Of a DNA stretch of 48,921 nt, positions 16,675 through 25,546 are shown in pieces. Source of the DNA: Actinomadura soli. Lineage in GTDB: Bacteria; Actinomycetota; Actinomycetes; Streptosporangiales; Streptosporangiaceae. Every line of letters starts with the position of its first letter. Within the stretch, counting starts at the first letter, position 1. The DNA lies in contig NZ_VCKW01000030.1 in the NCBI RefSeq assembly GCF_005889715.1, forward strand, positions 1 to 48,921, given 5' to 3'. Position numbers and translations under genes: made by a program. A model generated the notes under the pieces. The model was not told where the DNA came from, did not search any database, and saw only the letters and a program-made list of their open reading frames with translations.

Positions 16675-17480
16675 CGGTCATCCCCAGCGGTGGCAGCAAT
16701 ACCGGCTAGAACCGCCCCGCTCTCGCCTCCGGTGTCGGTGGGCCGAGAGTCGGCCGTAGCGCGAATACGCCGGCCCAGGCGTTTGAACGACCGCAGCAGC
16801 AGCGAAGTCTTGAAGGTCCTTCGAGGCCGAGCACCATCTGAGAGGACTCGGGCGTCGGCGGGCGAGCAAGGCAGCTCAGCCATCACCGGCTTCCCGAGGA
16901 CGCGTTCGACCTCCGCCGCGCTGTACGGCCCATCCGCGACCAGGCACAGTCCGACGGTCGTGCGATCGCCCAACAGGTCCGTCAGAGCGTCGAGCCGTGG
17001 TCCGGCGACATCAACCTGTGTCAACGTCGGCCTCAAGATCATGACTACGGTCTCCGCCACCCGCAGCAAGGCATCAGGTGTGTCCCGGCCGCCGATTCGC
17101 CCGAGGTCGGCGAGCACATCACCCTGCCGCGAGGCCAGTACTTCGCCCAACCGACCCCACAACGCCTCGAGCCGCACCCCGTGTCGAGGATCGCGAACAC
17201 CGTGCAGAAGCGTCGCGGAGTCCGCTCCCGGAATAGGAATCACATAGTCGTCCAACGGAAGGCGAGAATTCGGCCCGGTCTCGGCAGCCATCGCCAAGCC
17301 AAGCAACCCCGGGCCGACAGACTCCCGCAGTCGGTCGGCCAGGAAACCCGGCAGTACACGGCGCCCCATCGGGTCGCACTCGGCAAGCAGCACCTCGCTC
17401 GGCCACGTCATGGCCATGCCCAACGCGGTAGTGGTGACGCCCGGCGATCCTCCCGGCGAGACAACGCAGTACAGCGCCAT
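16671..17480 (-). CDS. TadZ/CpaE-like ParA-fold protein
   Basis: 269 residues. The N-terminus CVVSPGGSPGVTTTALGMAM occupies the place of a deviant Walker A motif of ParA/MinD proteins, but the lysines are absent. LLAECDPMG matches the following ParA strand (D in the E/D-x-D-x-x-G context). Such degenerate ParA-like proteins (CpaE/TadZ) localise Tad machines at the pole or septum. It overlaps tadA and lies 2 bases from the CpaB-like gene. ATP hydrolysis is doubtful given the motif loss. Confidence 0.75.
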   Translation of the reverse strand: MALYCVVSPGGSPGVTTTALGMAMTWPSEVLLAECDPMGRRVLPGFLADRLRESVGPGLLGLAMAAETGPNSRLPLDDYVIPIPGADSATLLHGVRDPRHGVRLEALWGRLGEVLASRQGDVLADLGRIGGRDTPDALLRVAETVVMILRPTLTQVDVAGPRLDALTDLLGDRTTVGLCLVADGPYSAAEVERVLGKPVMAELPCSPADARVLSDGARPRRTFKTSLLLRSFKRLGRRIRATADSRPTDTGGESGAVLAGIAATAGDDR

Positions 17481-17482
17481 GT

Positions 17483-18199
17483 TTAGCCGCGCCTTTCCGT
17501 CACAACGAGGACGACCATCCCGGCGGCCGCCTGCCGCGCAACAACGCTGCTGTCGGCATCGGGCACTATCAAGGACGCCGTCATCGCGCCCTCGGCATCC
17601 GGCCCGTCCACCTCATCGACCACTGCGGCGACATCCCGGAGAGCAGTGGTCTGCACGCGGCTTAGCGGAGCGCCGGTCACGGGCTCCTGGCCTTGATCGC
17701 CATAGGTGAACACCAACCGGACTCTCCAGCCCGGAGCCAGCCCCGGCGGCATCGAACCGGCCTTCAACGGCACGGTCACCAGCGCCTGTCCCGCCGCAGG
17801 ACTCTGTTGCGTCGTCAGTTGCGACGTCGCCAGGAGCGTTCCCTTTCGCAGTCCCACGGCAGCTCGCCGCCCCACGACCTGTTCGAGCTGACGGCCGGGA
17901 ATCACCGTCACACTCGGCGCTATCGCGATGCTGGCCCTGTCAAGATCAGCCTGGGTGATCTGGTGCCCGGCCGCGACATCACGCGCCACCCTGACAACTG
18001 AGACGCGGTCACCTGATGAGCGGAACAAGTACACGTTGGTCGCCACAGCCAGCACCAGCAACATCGCCGCTGCCGCGACCACTCCTGGGCGACGTTGCCG
18101 CGCCAAACGCCTGGACGATGCGGAACCCGTGCCGCTCCCGGCTTCGGAGGCGGTGGGCCTCGGCAACACACGGCCACTCGATTTCATACCGACCCTCAT
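17483..18199 (-). CDS. SAF-domain protein, CpaB/RcpC-like
   Basis: 238 residues. A basic, serine-rich cytoplasmic N-terminus is followed by one membrane helix (about 38-56: PGVVAAAAMLLVLAVATNVYL) and a SAF domain (about 66-135: VSVVRVARDVAAGHQITQAD, then IPGRQLEQVVGRRAAVGLRKG). In Gram-negative bacteria CpaB/RcpC works near the secretin; actinomycetes lack the outer membrane, so here it probably acts in the cell envelope or on pilus modification. The stop lies 2 bases from the TadZ gene, and the start overlaps the secreted-protein gene by 4 bases. Confidence 0.82.
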   Translation of the reverse strand: MRVGMKSSGRVLPRPTASEAGSGTGSASSRRLARQRRPGVVAAAAMLLVLAVATNVYLFRSSGDRVSVVRVARDVAAGHQITQADLDRASIAIAPSVTVIPGRQLEQVVGRRAAVGLRKGTLLATSQLTTQQSPAAGQALVTVPLKAGSMPPGLAPGWRVRLVFTYGDQGQEPVTGAPLSRVQTTALRDVAAVVDEVDGPDAEGAMTASLIVPDADSSVVARQAAAGMVVLVVTERRG

Positions 18200-18960
18200 C
18201 CGTAAAGCGCCTGTGCCTCGGCCACTCGCAACCGGAAAGTCGTCGACCGACTCAACGGCGGAAGCGCACCACCAGACCCATCAGAACCGCGCCACGTGCC
18301 GCCCCACACCACGGTCACTCGCACCCGATACGCCCCACCAGGCTCATGCAACGAAGACCGGGCAAAGGTGTAGGAGCAATCGGTCCGCTGCGACGACGCC
18401 GGCTGTGACTTGTCATACGCAGTGCCAGATCCCGAGCATCGAACGACCTGCTCCCCAGGACCCGGCGCGATAGTCATGCTCTGCGGACGAGCAGTCACCT
18501 CGACCCGAACGTTCCGAGCTGCGACTCGATCGCTCAACGGATGCCCGTTGGTCACCCAGAACCATTCCGGCAGACCCACGAGCCCGCTCCTCCGGCGGGG
18601 CGGCGCCGTCCGCACCACCGGAATCGGAATCGGCATACGCGCCCACTTGGTCAACGCCAATTCGGCCGGAGAGACCTTTGTCGCCTTGCCTCCCCCATCC
18701 GCTGACGGGCAAATCACCTGCACGTACTCACTCAGTTCGCGGCAATTACGAGGTCTCGAAACCTGTGACTCATCCGAGTGGTCCTCTCTCGGCGGAGCAA
18801 CAGGCGCATGCCCACTGCTCGTCGGCTCCCCGGCGTCCTGGGCGCCGTAGTTGTAGCTGTACGAGTTCGCGTCGGGCGGAAGTGGATCCAGCGGAGGTGG
18901 CGCAGCAACGGACGTAGAAACAATAAGACTAACCCCGAGCACAGGTGCAACGACTTCCAC
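18196..18960 (-). CDS. Secreted hypothetical protein of the Tad operon
   Basis: 254 residues from a GTG start. The N-terminus VVAPVLGVSLIVSTSVAAPP looks like a signal peptide with cleavage after AA/APP. A low-complexity P/S/Y-rich stretch follows, then a domain with four cysteines (in RNCREL, QVICPS, VVRCSGSG and TDCSYTF) that could form two disulfides. A strand-rich C-terminus (YRVRVTVVWGGTW) suggests a beta-sandwich. I do not recognise a named family, but proteins like this accompany actinomycete Tad loci. An envelope or pilus-associated role is inferred from position. Confidence 0.7.
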   Translation of the reverse strand: MEVVAPVLGVSLIVSTSVAAPPPLDPLPPDANSYSYNYGAQDAGEPTSSGHAPVAPPREDHSDESQVSRPRNCRELSEYVQVICPSADGGGKATKVSPAELALTKWARMPIPIPVVRTAPPRRRSGLVGLPEWFWVTNGHPLSDRVAARNVRVEVTARPQSMTIAPGPGEQVVRCSGSGTAYDKSQPASSQRTDCSYTFARSSLHEPGGAYRVRVTVVWGGTWRGSDGSGGALPPLSRSTTFRLRVAEAQALYG

Positions 18961-18963
18961 CCA

Positions 18964-19512
18964 TCAGCACCCTTCACCAAGGGTAATGGACTTACTGACC
19001 CGCCACCGCCCGTCAGAACCCTTCACAAGCAGCGCCTTTGTGTTCCCCTGCTGGACCCCACGATTGATTTTCTTACGTGTGATTGAATTTAGAAGTCCCG
19101 AGCCACGGGAGTCCTGACAGTCATACACAGTGGCACCACTCGCAGTTAGCTGAACGCTCTTCACATGAACGATGATGTGACCATAAGTCGCGATGTGTTG
19201 CCTCTTCATCTCGTCGATACGTTGCAGCACACGCGAAAGCTGAGGATCGGCCATGACGGTCGCAAGTTCCCGCTCACGGGACCTGGCAGGTAGAGAATCT
19301 GCACGTTCGAGCATCGCGACGAACTTTGTGTAAGCGGACGCCACGACATCCTTTTCCGTCGCAGTCGACGAAGGCAGTGGAGCCTCAGAATAGGTCACCG
19401 AGGGCAAGGCGACAGCTTTCGGACCACCGCCGCAGCTCGAACAAATCAACGCCACAACCGCAACACCGATCCAGCAGAACCGATGCGCCACCCTCCCACT
19501 AGTACCAGACAA
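18964..19512 (-). CDS. Putative lipoprotein, first gene of the Tad operon
   Basis: 182 residues with a typical exported start: a short charged stretch, hydrophobic ICWIG-like core (WIGVAVVALICSSCGGG) and a cysteine followed by glycines. The lipobox is imperfect (CSSC), so lipidation is likely but not certain. The mature part contains EKDVVASAYTKFVAMLERAD and a conserved-looking end (LLVKGSDGRWRVSKSITLGE), resembling the NTF2-like fold seen in small secreted actinomycete proteins. It lies 3 bases upstream of the next operon gene and should be the first translated cistron. Confidence 0.65.
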   Translation of the reverse strand: MSGTSGRVAHRFCWIGVAVVALICSSCGGGPKAVALPSVTYSEAPLPSSTATEKDVVASAYTKFVAMLERADSLPARSRERELATVMADPQLSRVLQRIDEMKRQHIATYGHIIVHVKSVQLTASGATVYDCQDSRGSGLLNSITRKKINRGVQQGNTKALLVKGSDGRWRVSKSITLGEGC

Positions 19513-20084
19513 GTCCCACCTTCAAGCATGTGATCGTTTTGCGTGCCTTATCGCGACGGCAACGCCGAGCGATAGTAGTTGCAGGATGGACACTTTGCCT
19601 ACATGTCACAGCGCCAGCAAGGTAAATCTCTCTGCAATACCGTCCGGACATTTACGATCAAGCGAACAAGATGCACATTCCTCTGGCTCTCGTGCCCGCC
19701 AATCTCGACGGCACAGAAGGAGCCGCCAGGGTCGACGCCGCACTCTCGATTTCTCGGCCGGACGGCGGGTCGGCGAAATCATCAGGAGCACGATGCACGA
19801 CCACCGGCCCTGAACCCACTTGGCCTGCAGAGGGGGGATACGGCGAAGGCCCACAGTTGGGCTCCAGTTAGTCAAGGCCAGCGACAGTCCCGGGCATTGC
19901 GTAGACGGGCGTTCGCGCCCCGAGCCCCGCAACGAGGATCGGCTGGTGAAAGTCCGGTGTCGCGTCGACCAGCCTGCACTGCCAGCTGCGGGACGCGGTT
20001 CCGGGTCTGCGCCAGAGTTCCCGCCACCGTCTTGCCGGGGCCGACCACCGCCCTGGTCGACCACGCCGGATCGATGAGGGCGCC
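19513..20084. other. Intergenic region between Tad operon and MTase remnant
   Basis: About 570 bases. It must contain the promoter of the minus-strand Tad operon close to 19520-19600. Further right, open frames exist on both strands without recognisable domains. The plus-strand sequence leading into 20085 stays open for a short distance and may be decayed N-terminal sequence of the methyltransferase remnant. Confidence 0.45.
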
Positions 20085-20342
20085 GTGGACGACATCGGGG
20101 ACACGGGTGCGACTCCCCGGCCGCGCGGCCGCAAGGAAACCGAGGTGCTGATGCGGTGGCTGCGCATCGCAGCAGTGTCGAACGCGGTCATTTTCGATTT
20201 CTTCGGTAGGTCAGTGTTCACCACCGAGGCGGTAATACGGCTCAACCCTGAGGATGGCGGCACCCGGCAGTCGATCCTGGTCATCAGTAACGAGGTCGGC
20301 GTTAGACGGGCGAAGGCACTCCGAAAAGCGGGGCACCATTGA
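20085..20342 (+). pseudogene. DNA methyltransferase remnant
   Basis: The frame contains FDFFGRSVFTTEAVIRLN followed by EDGGTRQSILVISNEVGVRR and AKALRKAGHH. This matches the C-terminal block of site-specific DNA methyltransferases that I recall as LDFFAGSGTTxxAVxRLN, then DGGxRQxIxVTNNEV, then ALRxxG. The SAM-binding FAGSGTT motif is degraded to FGRSVFT, and the preceding KETEVLMRWLRIA corresponds to the helix before it. The catalytic DPPY/NPPF block and most of the protein are missing, so this is a dead fragment. It sits next to the phosphorothioation island, so it may be what is left of an earlier restriction-modification or BREX/DISARM-type system. Confidence 0.65.
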
Positions 20343-20577
20343 GCTGCCCTTCACCGGCCGAATACGCGCGTACCGGAAGACCCCTCACTGGCCGGATCCG
20401 CGCCGAGAGCCCTAGATCACCATGGCGATCGCTAACGACGGTGCCCTCGGATAGGGACTGGGCCCCCCGGTCACCGGCGCGGAACTGAGAACGAGATTGC
20501 CGCCCGGACTGGGAGATGCTTACCGGGGCGAGAGGGCGAACGGGATAGGCTGGCGTGCTGTTGATCTGCGCAACGGC

Positions 20578-21489
20578 TCAAGTGATTTCTCGTCCCTCGC
20601 GGATCTCCCATGGGCCGACTGGCACTAGGTGGACGTCGTAGAAGTGATTCAGCCACTGGGCCAGAGTTTCCACGGCGCGTTGGGCCTGCTCTTCGGTCAT
20701 GCCGTCGTTGTTGCTTACCTGCCTTTTCACGTCTTCCAAGTTCAGCCTACCCACATCGAACAGTTGCTTGATCTCGGGGATAGATCGCAGACCGGCAAGG
20801 ACGGCCTGAGCAAAGGCCGGCTCGGGCAGACCAGGCGGGATATCAAGATGCGTGAGGTCACGGAGTACTCCCGCGAGAACATCACTGCCGATGTTGTGGT
20901 GCCTGCCGCGGTACACCCCGTAGAGCCGTTGGGGATTGCGCGTTTCCGGCAGCCACCCCCTTTTAACACCACCTTGCCCAGCTACCAGAACCTGGGGAGC
21001 ATCCTCATCGCTGCGCATCAGCTCGGCTTGCGCGCGGATTTGGCGCGCGAGGTCCACGGACGCTTCCACGCACAAGGATTCGATGGCATCGAGTGTTCGC
21101 CGCACCTCAGAGTGGGTCGTATCGACGCTCAAGAGCAGTTCGATGTTGGCAATCGATATGCGACCAGTGGCCATGTCAGTGAGATTGGCCGATCCGACGA
21201 GACAGCGGTCGTCGACAATGTACAGCTTGGCGTGCAGGTTGTGACATAGGTCGATACGTGGTCGCCCATCGGCTGCGGCGATCTCGGCGATCTCGGGGTC
21301 TGAGACGCCAGCCGCGACCTCCGCCACGGACCACCGGGTGACGCACCTAATGTCTCTGACGTCAGGAGGGACAATATCGAGCGCGGCCTTGAACACTTCT
21401 TTCTTGATGAACGGGGCGACCAGGACGACGCGCTCGGATGCACCCGCAAGCAGATGCTTGATCTGCTCCCACACATGGTCATGCGCCAC
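20578..21489 (-). CDS. PLD-family nuclease-like protein, SspH-like candidate
   Basis: 303 residues from a GTG that shares one base with the stop of the upstream GHKL gene. HAKLYIVDDRCLVGSANLT (about residues 86-104) is a phospholipase D superfamily HxK(x4)D motif with the G-S-x-N that follows. Only one copy is visible, so an active site would need a dimer. The first 110 residues form the PLD domain; the rest is helical and unrecognised. PLD enzymes of this sort act as nucleases in several defence systems (for example as restriction-type effectors). With the helicase and GHKL ATPase it forms a three-gene operon. Assignment to a named Ssp subunit is from gene order and composition only. Confidence 0.8.
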   Translation of the reverse strand: MAHDHVWEQIKHLLAGASERVVLVAPFIKKEVFKAALDIVPPDVRDIRCVTRWSVAEVAAGVSDPEIAEIAAADGRPRIDLCHNLHAKLYIVDDRCLVGSANLTDMATGRISIANIELLLSVDTTHSEVRRTLDAIESLCVEASVDLARQIRAQAELMRSDEDAPQVLVAGQGGVKRGWLPETRNPQRLYGVYRGRHHNIGSDVLAGVLRDLTHLDIPPGLPEPAFAQAVLAGLRSIPEIKQLFDVGRLNLEDVKRQVSNNDGMTEEQAQRAVETLAQWLNHFYDVHLVPVGPWEIREGREIT

Positions 21490-23357
21490 TATTCGTCGTC
21501 CTCGTCATCCTCACTGTCTGCACCGAGAAATTCGGATGCGATCCGACCCCAGTCCTGCCGCATCTGTTTAGCGCGCGTACGCGGCTTTTCGGGCTGTTCG
21601 TCCTCGAATCGTGCCCAGGACAGGAGCAGGAGCTTGAAGGCGTTAGCGGCGGCAACGAGCCGGTCGATGAGCTCGTCCCGACTTGCGCCCTCGAAGTCCT
21701 TATCAAGCACGGCGATTAGGTCGCTGTAGACCGGGTGGTCCATGTTGAGCGCGACCTGAAGCAGACCGGGGATGAACTCGATGTTGAAGAAGGCCGGCGA
21801 GTCCGCGTTGCGGCTGGTGAGCAGGCGAGTGTGCTTCCCGCGAGAGAAGGTCTCCTCGATGATCCGCTCGGCGTCGGCTTTGCTGTACTTGTGGGTCTCG
21901 ACCAGGCTGTGTAGCTGCGTCTGCTTGCTTTCTTCGGGCGTGGTTGTCTTGGCGAGGCTGTCGGTGAGGCTTGGTTTGGTCTCCGCCCGGCGCCGTTTGA
22001 CCGCCTCCTCTGCCTGATTCTCTACTTGCTCGTGGCGCTTGCGGCTGGTGCCCGTGCCGCGGGTCTGGTCCTCGAGGTGGGAACGCAGCCGACCGAGCAA
22101 CTTCTCGCGGATGTAGTAGACAATCTCGATGAGCGGAAGCCGGGGATCCCCCTCCTCACGGAGTTCCTCACGGAACTCCTCCCACGAGAGCCCGGCGGCC
22201 TCCTCCCGCCACCTGAAGTGGGCGAGCGCGGAGAATATGGTCGCCGACTGCTTGTTGTTGGTGACGCCGAAGACCTCGTCGAGAGCAGGGGGGAAGTCGA
22301 TCTCTACACCCCACCATCGCTCGACCGGGTCGTAGGAGTTCGTCCATCCAGTGTCGAGGTCGAGTTCGCGATCAGCGCGGATCAAGGAGATGCCGAGGTT
22401 CCTGTTCGCGTGCTTGCCCCAGGGGGTGTCGCCGGGCTTGAGGCTGGAGGAGATATCGGCGGGCCACTCCTCGCCCTCAATATCAGGGCGCCGGGCGGCG
22501 TCCACGGCGACCGAGGCGCGCACATGCACGGCGTGCTTCTTTCCGTCCGCTCCCTTGACCATGAAACGCTCCTCGCCGACCTCGCCGACGTTGCCGGCGC
22601 CAAACGGGCGAAACATCGGCTTGGTATCGAATGGTGGAGGCGTTGAGCTCGGTGCAGTCAGATGCAGAGGGTCGTTGGGCTTGGTGTCGCGCGCACCCGG
22701 CAGTTCTGCCCAGCCGCGTGCGGGCACCAGCCTTACCCGCGTGCCCTGCGTGATCTTGCGACGGTAGATGCGGCCTATGAGCCGTTCGGTGTTGGCCAGA
22801 GTGGCGTCGGCCCCGCGCCACTGGACACGCTCCAGTTGTGTCCACTGGACGAGGGTTCCGGAGGTCCCAAGCCCCTCGGCGAGGGTCTGCCAGTCGACGG
22901 GAAGAGCATCTGGCTTGGGTTCGGGGACCTCTTCCAGACCATTGCGGAGCTCGGCTAGATCAAGGTAAGTATGCAACGCGTTGTCCGGTCCGGCTTGCCA
23001 GGACCAAACGTCGACGCGGTCGCATTGGGAGATGCTGGAGTTGGGCAGACCTACGCCGAATCGCCCTATGCCCTTGCGTTCCTGACGGGTGCCGGCTCCG
23101 AAGCGGAGTGATTGCCGTAGTGTCTCGGGGTCCATGCCGGTGCCGTTGTCGAGTACGGCGATCTTCTCCACTCGATGGCGGGCGCGCTGAGAGGAACGGT
23201 CGAGGGACTCGACAACGAACAACTCGACGAGGTCGGCGTCGGCCTCGATGCCGTTGTCGATCAGTTCTGCTATGGCATGCGCCGTTGACTTGTATCCACT
23301 GTCCTGCAGAGCCTTGACCGTCAGGTCAGAGGTGACGATCGAGTATTTGGACTTCAT
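21489..23357 (-). CDS. GHKL (Hsp90/MORC-like) ATPase, SspG-like candidate
   Basis: About 622 residues. The Bergerat ATP-binding fold is clear: N box ELIDNGIEADA (31-41), G1 DNGTGMD (70-76) and G2 GIGRFGVGLPNSS (96-108). The ATG at 23357 is chosen because it overlaps the helicase stop in an ATGA; another ATG four codons upstream is possible. The remainder is long and charged, with a K/R/E-rich segment near 440-500 (RKRHEQVENQAEEAVKRRRA) likely to be coiled coil or DNA binding. MORC-like GHKL ATPases are recurrent components of antiphage operons, often beside helicases and PLD nucleases. ATP-gated clamp action on DNA is inferred. Confidence 0.85.
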   Translation of the reverse strand: MKSKYSIVTSDLTVKALQDSGYKSTAHAIAELIDNGIEADADLVELFVVESLDRSSQRARHRVEKIAVLDNGTGMDPETLRQSLRFGAGTRQERKGIGRFGVGLPNSSISQCDRVDVWSWQAGPDNALHTYLDLAELRNGLEEVPEPKPDALPVDWQTLAEGLGTSGTLVQWTQLERVQWRGADATLANTERLIGRIYRRKITQGTRVRLVPARGWAELPGARDTKPNDPLHLTAPSSTPPPFDTKPMFRPFGAGNVGEVGEERFMVKGADGKKHAVHVRASVAVDAARRPDIEGEEWPADISSSLKPGDTPWGKHANRNLGISLIRADRELDLDTGWTNSYDPVERWWGVEIDFPPALDEVFGVTNNKQSATIFSALAHFRWREEAAGLSWEEFREELREEGDPRLPLIEIVYYIREKLLGRLRSHLEDQTRGTGTSRKRHEQVENQAEEAVKRRRAETKPSLTDSLAKTTTPEESKQTQLHSLVETHKYSKADAERIIEETFSRGKHTRLLTSRNADSPAFFNIEFIPGLLQVALNMDHPVYSDLIAVLDKDFEGASRDELIDRLVAAANAFKLLLLSWARFEDEQPEKPRTRAKQMRQDWGRIASEFLGADSEDDEDDE

Positions 23358-24973
23358 CGTTCCCCCCATACATCCTCCCAGTTAGTGAATGCCTCCGCCA
23401 CGTCCCCAAAGCCCGGCAGCGCGGGGTCGACGACGGTGACAACCTCGCACGTGGGTGTGCCGCCGGCCTTGGGGCCACGGATGACGCGCCCGACCATCTG
23501 GCTGTAGAGGACCAGAGAGCGGGTGGGACGGGCGATAACGGCCGCACTGGCTGCGGGAGCGTCAAAACCGGTTGTCAGGACCCCGTAGTTCGAGAGAATC
23601 ATCGGCCGAGGTCCCGGTGACTTGAATCTCTTGATGACGTGGGCGCGGTGCCGTGTAGATGACTCGGCGGTGATCTGGTCTGCGTTTAGGCCGAATATCG
23701 ACAAGATCGCGACGATCAGCCTGCTGTGCGCCACGGAAGCGGCGAAGACCAGGATCCGGCGGTGCTGCTCACTGAGATCGAGGATCGTGCGTACGACCTG
23801 CAGGTTCCATTGCGTGTTCTCGGCGAGCTGCGTGATAAGGGCATCAGGGATATCGAAGGACGTCGCAAGCGCCTGCTGGTCCCGGGAACTGAGCTTCATC
23901 CCGGAGTCGGCAGCGACAGTTCGGAACTCAGGCCGGGCCAGATACCCTTGTTCGATGAGAGCGGTGACAGGATTGTCGTAGCCGTCGATCTCCAGCATCA
24001 CTTTCCGGCGGGCGAAGTAATCGGCGAGACGTCCGTCTTCGGAAAGGTCCTGCCATGTCCGGCCCGGTGTCGCGGTCAACCCCAGCAAGCTCGAGTCGCT
24101 ACGGAGAGTGAGAGCATCGACCGTCCTGCGGTAGGTGGGGGCGATCGTCTGATGAGCCTCATCGAACACCGTGAGCGTTGTGCGCAAGGCGAGACGTTCC
24201 AGGAATACCGGGTCGTCTTTGGCCGCAGCCGTCGCCTTGTCGAGACCGAGGACCACCAAGCCATCGGTAAACCCGTCGATGTCAGCGGGTGCTTCACCCC
24301 ACATACGCCGGACGATGACTTGGCGATTACCGAGAGCGCTCCAAGCCTGCTCGAACTCCAGCGCCGCCTGCTCCAGGAGCTCCCGCCCCCGCGCCAGCCA
24401 GACAACGACGCAGGGCTCCGACTGCCGCAAGTGATCGCAGATCACGTTCATGGCGGTGCGGGTTTTGCCGACACCTGTTGGAAGGTGCAGCACCGTTTTC
24501 CGCTCGCCGTTGTATAGCAGCTGCCGGACTTTGCTGGCAGCGAACCGCTGATGCGGGAACAGTGGATATGTCGCAGTACTGGAACTCCGGAAGGACGCGG
24601 GAGGCTCAGGAGCCCGGTCGACGATCAGGCCGAGGAAGCCCAGGAGCGTTCGGCGCTGATCAGCCGTCCAAGCGAGGGACGCAAGGAAGGTGCCGGGCTC
24701 GGCAGAGCCATCACTACCAAGCCGTTCGGCGAGCTCAGCTCGTTTAGGTTTGGGCAGGAGATCCAGGAGTTGCGCGCGCTCATCGGTGTCGCCGACCAAG
24801 CGATCCACGGAGACAGCTGAGGCCGCGACCCCACGAAGGACATCCTCCCCATGTTCCTCGTGTATCAGGTCCAGCAATGCGCAGACATGATCGCCAAGAA
24901 GACGCCGAACGTAGGCTAGGGGGGCGATATCAAGGACTGCTCGGAAGGAGAGACCCGGCGAGTCGATCAACAT
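23354..24973 (-). CDS. SF2 DEAD/DEAH helicase, SspF-like candidate
   Basis: 539 residues. A helical N-terminal region of about 130 residues precedes the SF2 core: Q-like FPHQRFAA, Walker A LPTGVGKTRT (164-173), motif II DEAH (271-274), motif III GLTATPGR, and in the second RecA domain ILVFAASVAHS, TGFDAPAAS and QMVGRVIRG (motif VI). Motif set and length fit a restriction-type DNA translocase or helicase. It is the first gene of a three-gene minus-strand operon (helicase, GHKL, PLD) and is divergent from the cysteine desulfurase gene, with about 570 bases between. The nuclease activity would be supplied by the PLD partner. Confidence 0.88.
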   Translation of the reverse strand: MLIDSPGLSFRAVLDIAPLAYVRRLLGDHVCALLDLIHEEHGEDVLRGVAASAVSVDRLVGDTDERAQLLDLLPKPKRAELAERLGSDGSAEPGTFLASLAWTADQRRTLLGFLGLIVDRAPEPPASFRSSSTATYPLFPHQRFAASKVRQLLYNGERKTVLHLPTGVGKTRTAMNVICDHLRQSEPCVVVWLARGRELLEQAALEFEQAWSALGNRQVIVRRMWGEAPADIDGFTDGLVVLGLDKATAAAKDDPVFLERLALRTTLTVFDEAHQTIAPTYRRTVDALTLRSDSSLLGLTATPGRTWQDLSEDGRLADYFARRKVMLEIDGYDNPVTALIEQGYLARPEFRTVAADSGMKLSSRDQQALATSFDIPDALITQLAENTQWNLQVVRTILDLSEQHRRILVFAASVAHSRLIVAILSIFGLNADQITAESSTRHRAHVIKRFKSPGPRPMILSNYGVLTTGFDAPAASAAVIARPTRSLVLYSQMVGRVIRGPKAGGTPTCEVVTVVDPALPGFGDVAEAFTNWEDVWGER

Positions 24974-25546
24974 ATTGTCGGCACCACCTGCGGGGCACGT
25001 GCATCGTTCACCGAAGCGACTTGCAATCTTGCTCCTTGCCCGTACTTCCCCGACCCGCGCCTACGCCATGCGCTAAGGCGTGAACTGACCCTAGCCTCTG
25101 TGCTGACAGCTCGCAGCCATCCGAGACAATCCGCTCTGTCAGGTGAAACGACAGCCTGCCGACACTAGCTCACCCGACTCGGACACTGAGGCAGATACCT
25201 CGCGTGAACTACCACTTCTCGCACGCCAACGGGCCGTCACGCAGTTGCGCGACGGCCCGTTACCTGCAATCTCCAAGTGGCAGGACGCCCGTTTTCGCCA
25301 CCTGCGGAGCCCCGTGGGCCATCGCATGTCAACAACCCCACGTCACTGAGCGCTTATTTGCCTAGGTCATCGTCGGGTTCCTTGGGGCAGGGCACGAACC
25401 TCGCTCTGAAGTGGGCAAACCGCCATTTCTACACGTGCGGCCGTGGGGCAGGCTAGGATCACGGACGTGAGCTGGTGGAAGTGACCTCGAGTTGAAGACT
25501 TGTCACCAGCTTTGCGAGAGGGAACATGCTCGGCGGAGGTGGGGAC
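24974..25546. other. Divergent promoter region of the defence island
   Basis: No gene seen. It separates the minus-strand helicase operon from the plus-strand desulfurase operon and should contain promoters for both. A near-perfect palindrome lies at 25228-25261. TAGGAT at 25454-25459 could be the -10 box of the plus-strand operon; no good -35 box is seen. Confidence 0.5.
25228..25261. repeat. 34-base near-perfect palindrome between divergent operons
   Basis: AACGGGCCGTC (25228-25238) pairs with GACGGCCCGTT (25251-25261). Inside, CGCA and TGCG pair around a 2-base GT centre, with one A:C mismatch. No T-run follows. Being between two divergent promoters, it is more likely an operator for a shared dimeric regulator, or a cruciform or cleavage site, than a terminator. 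Confidence 0.6.

Noticed and set aside
20578-24973. DISARM or BREX assignment for the helicase/GHKL/PLD genes
   Set aside because: A PLD protein and a helicase occur in DISARM, but the helicase is far shorter than DrmA/DrmD, there is no DUF1998 gene and no live methyltransferase. BREX PglZ and BrxL are absent.
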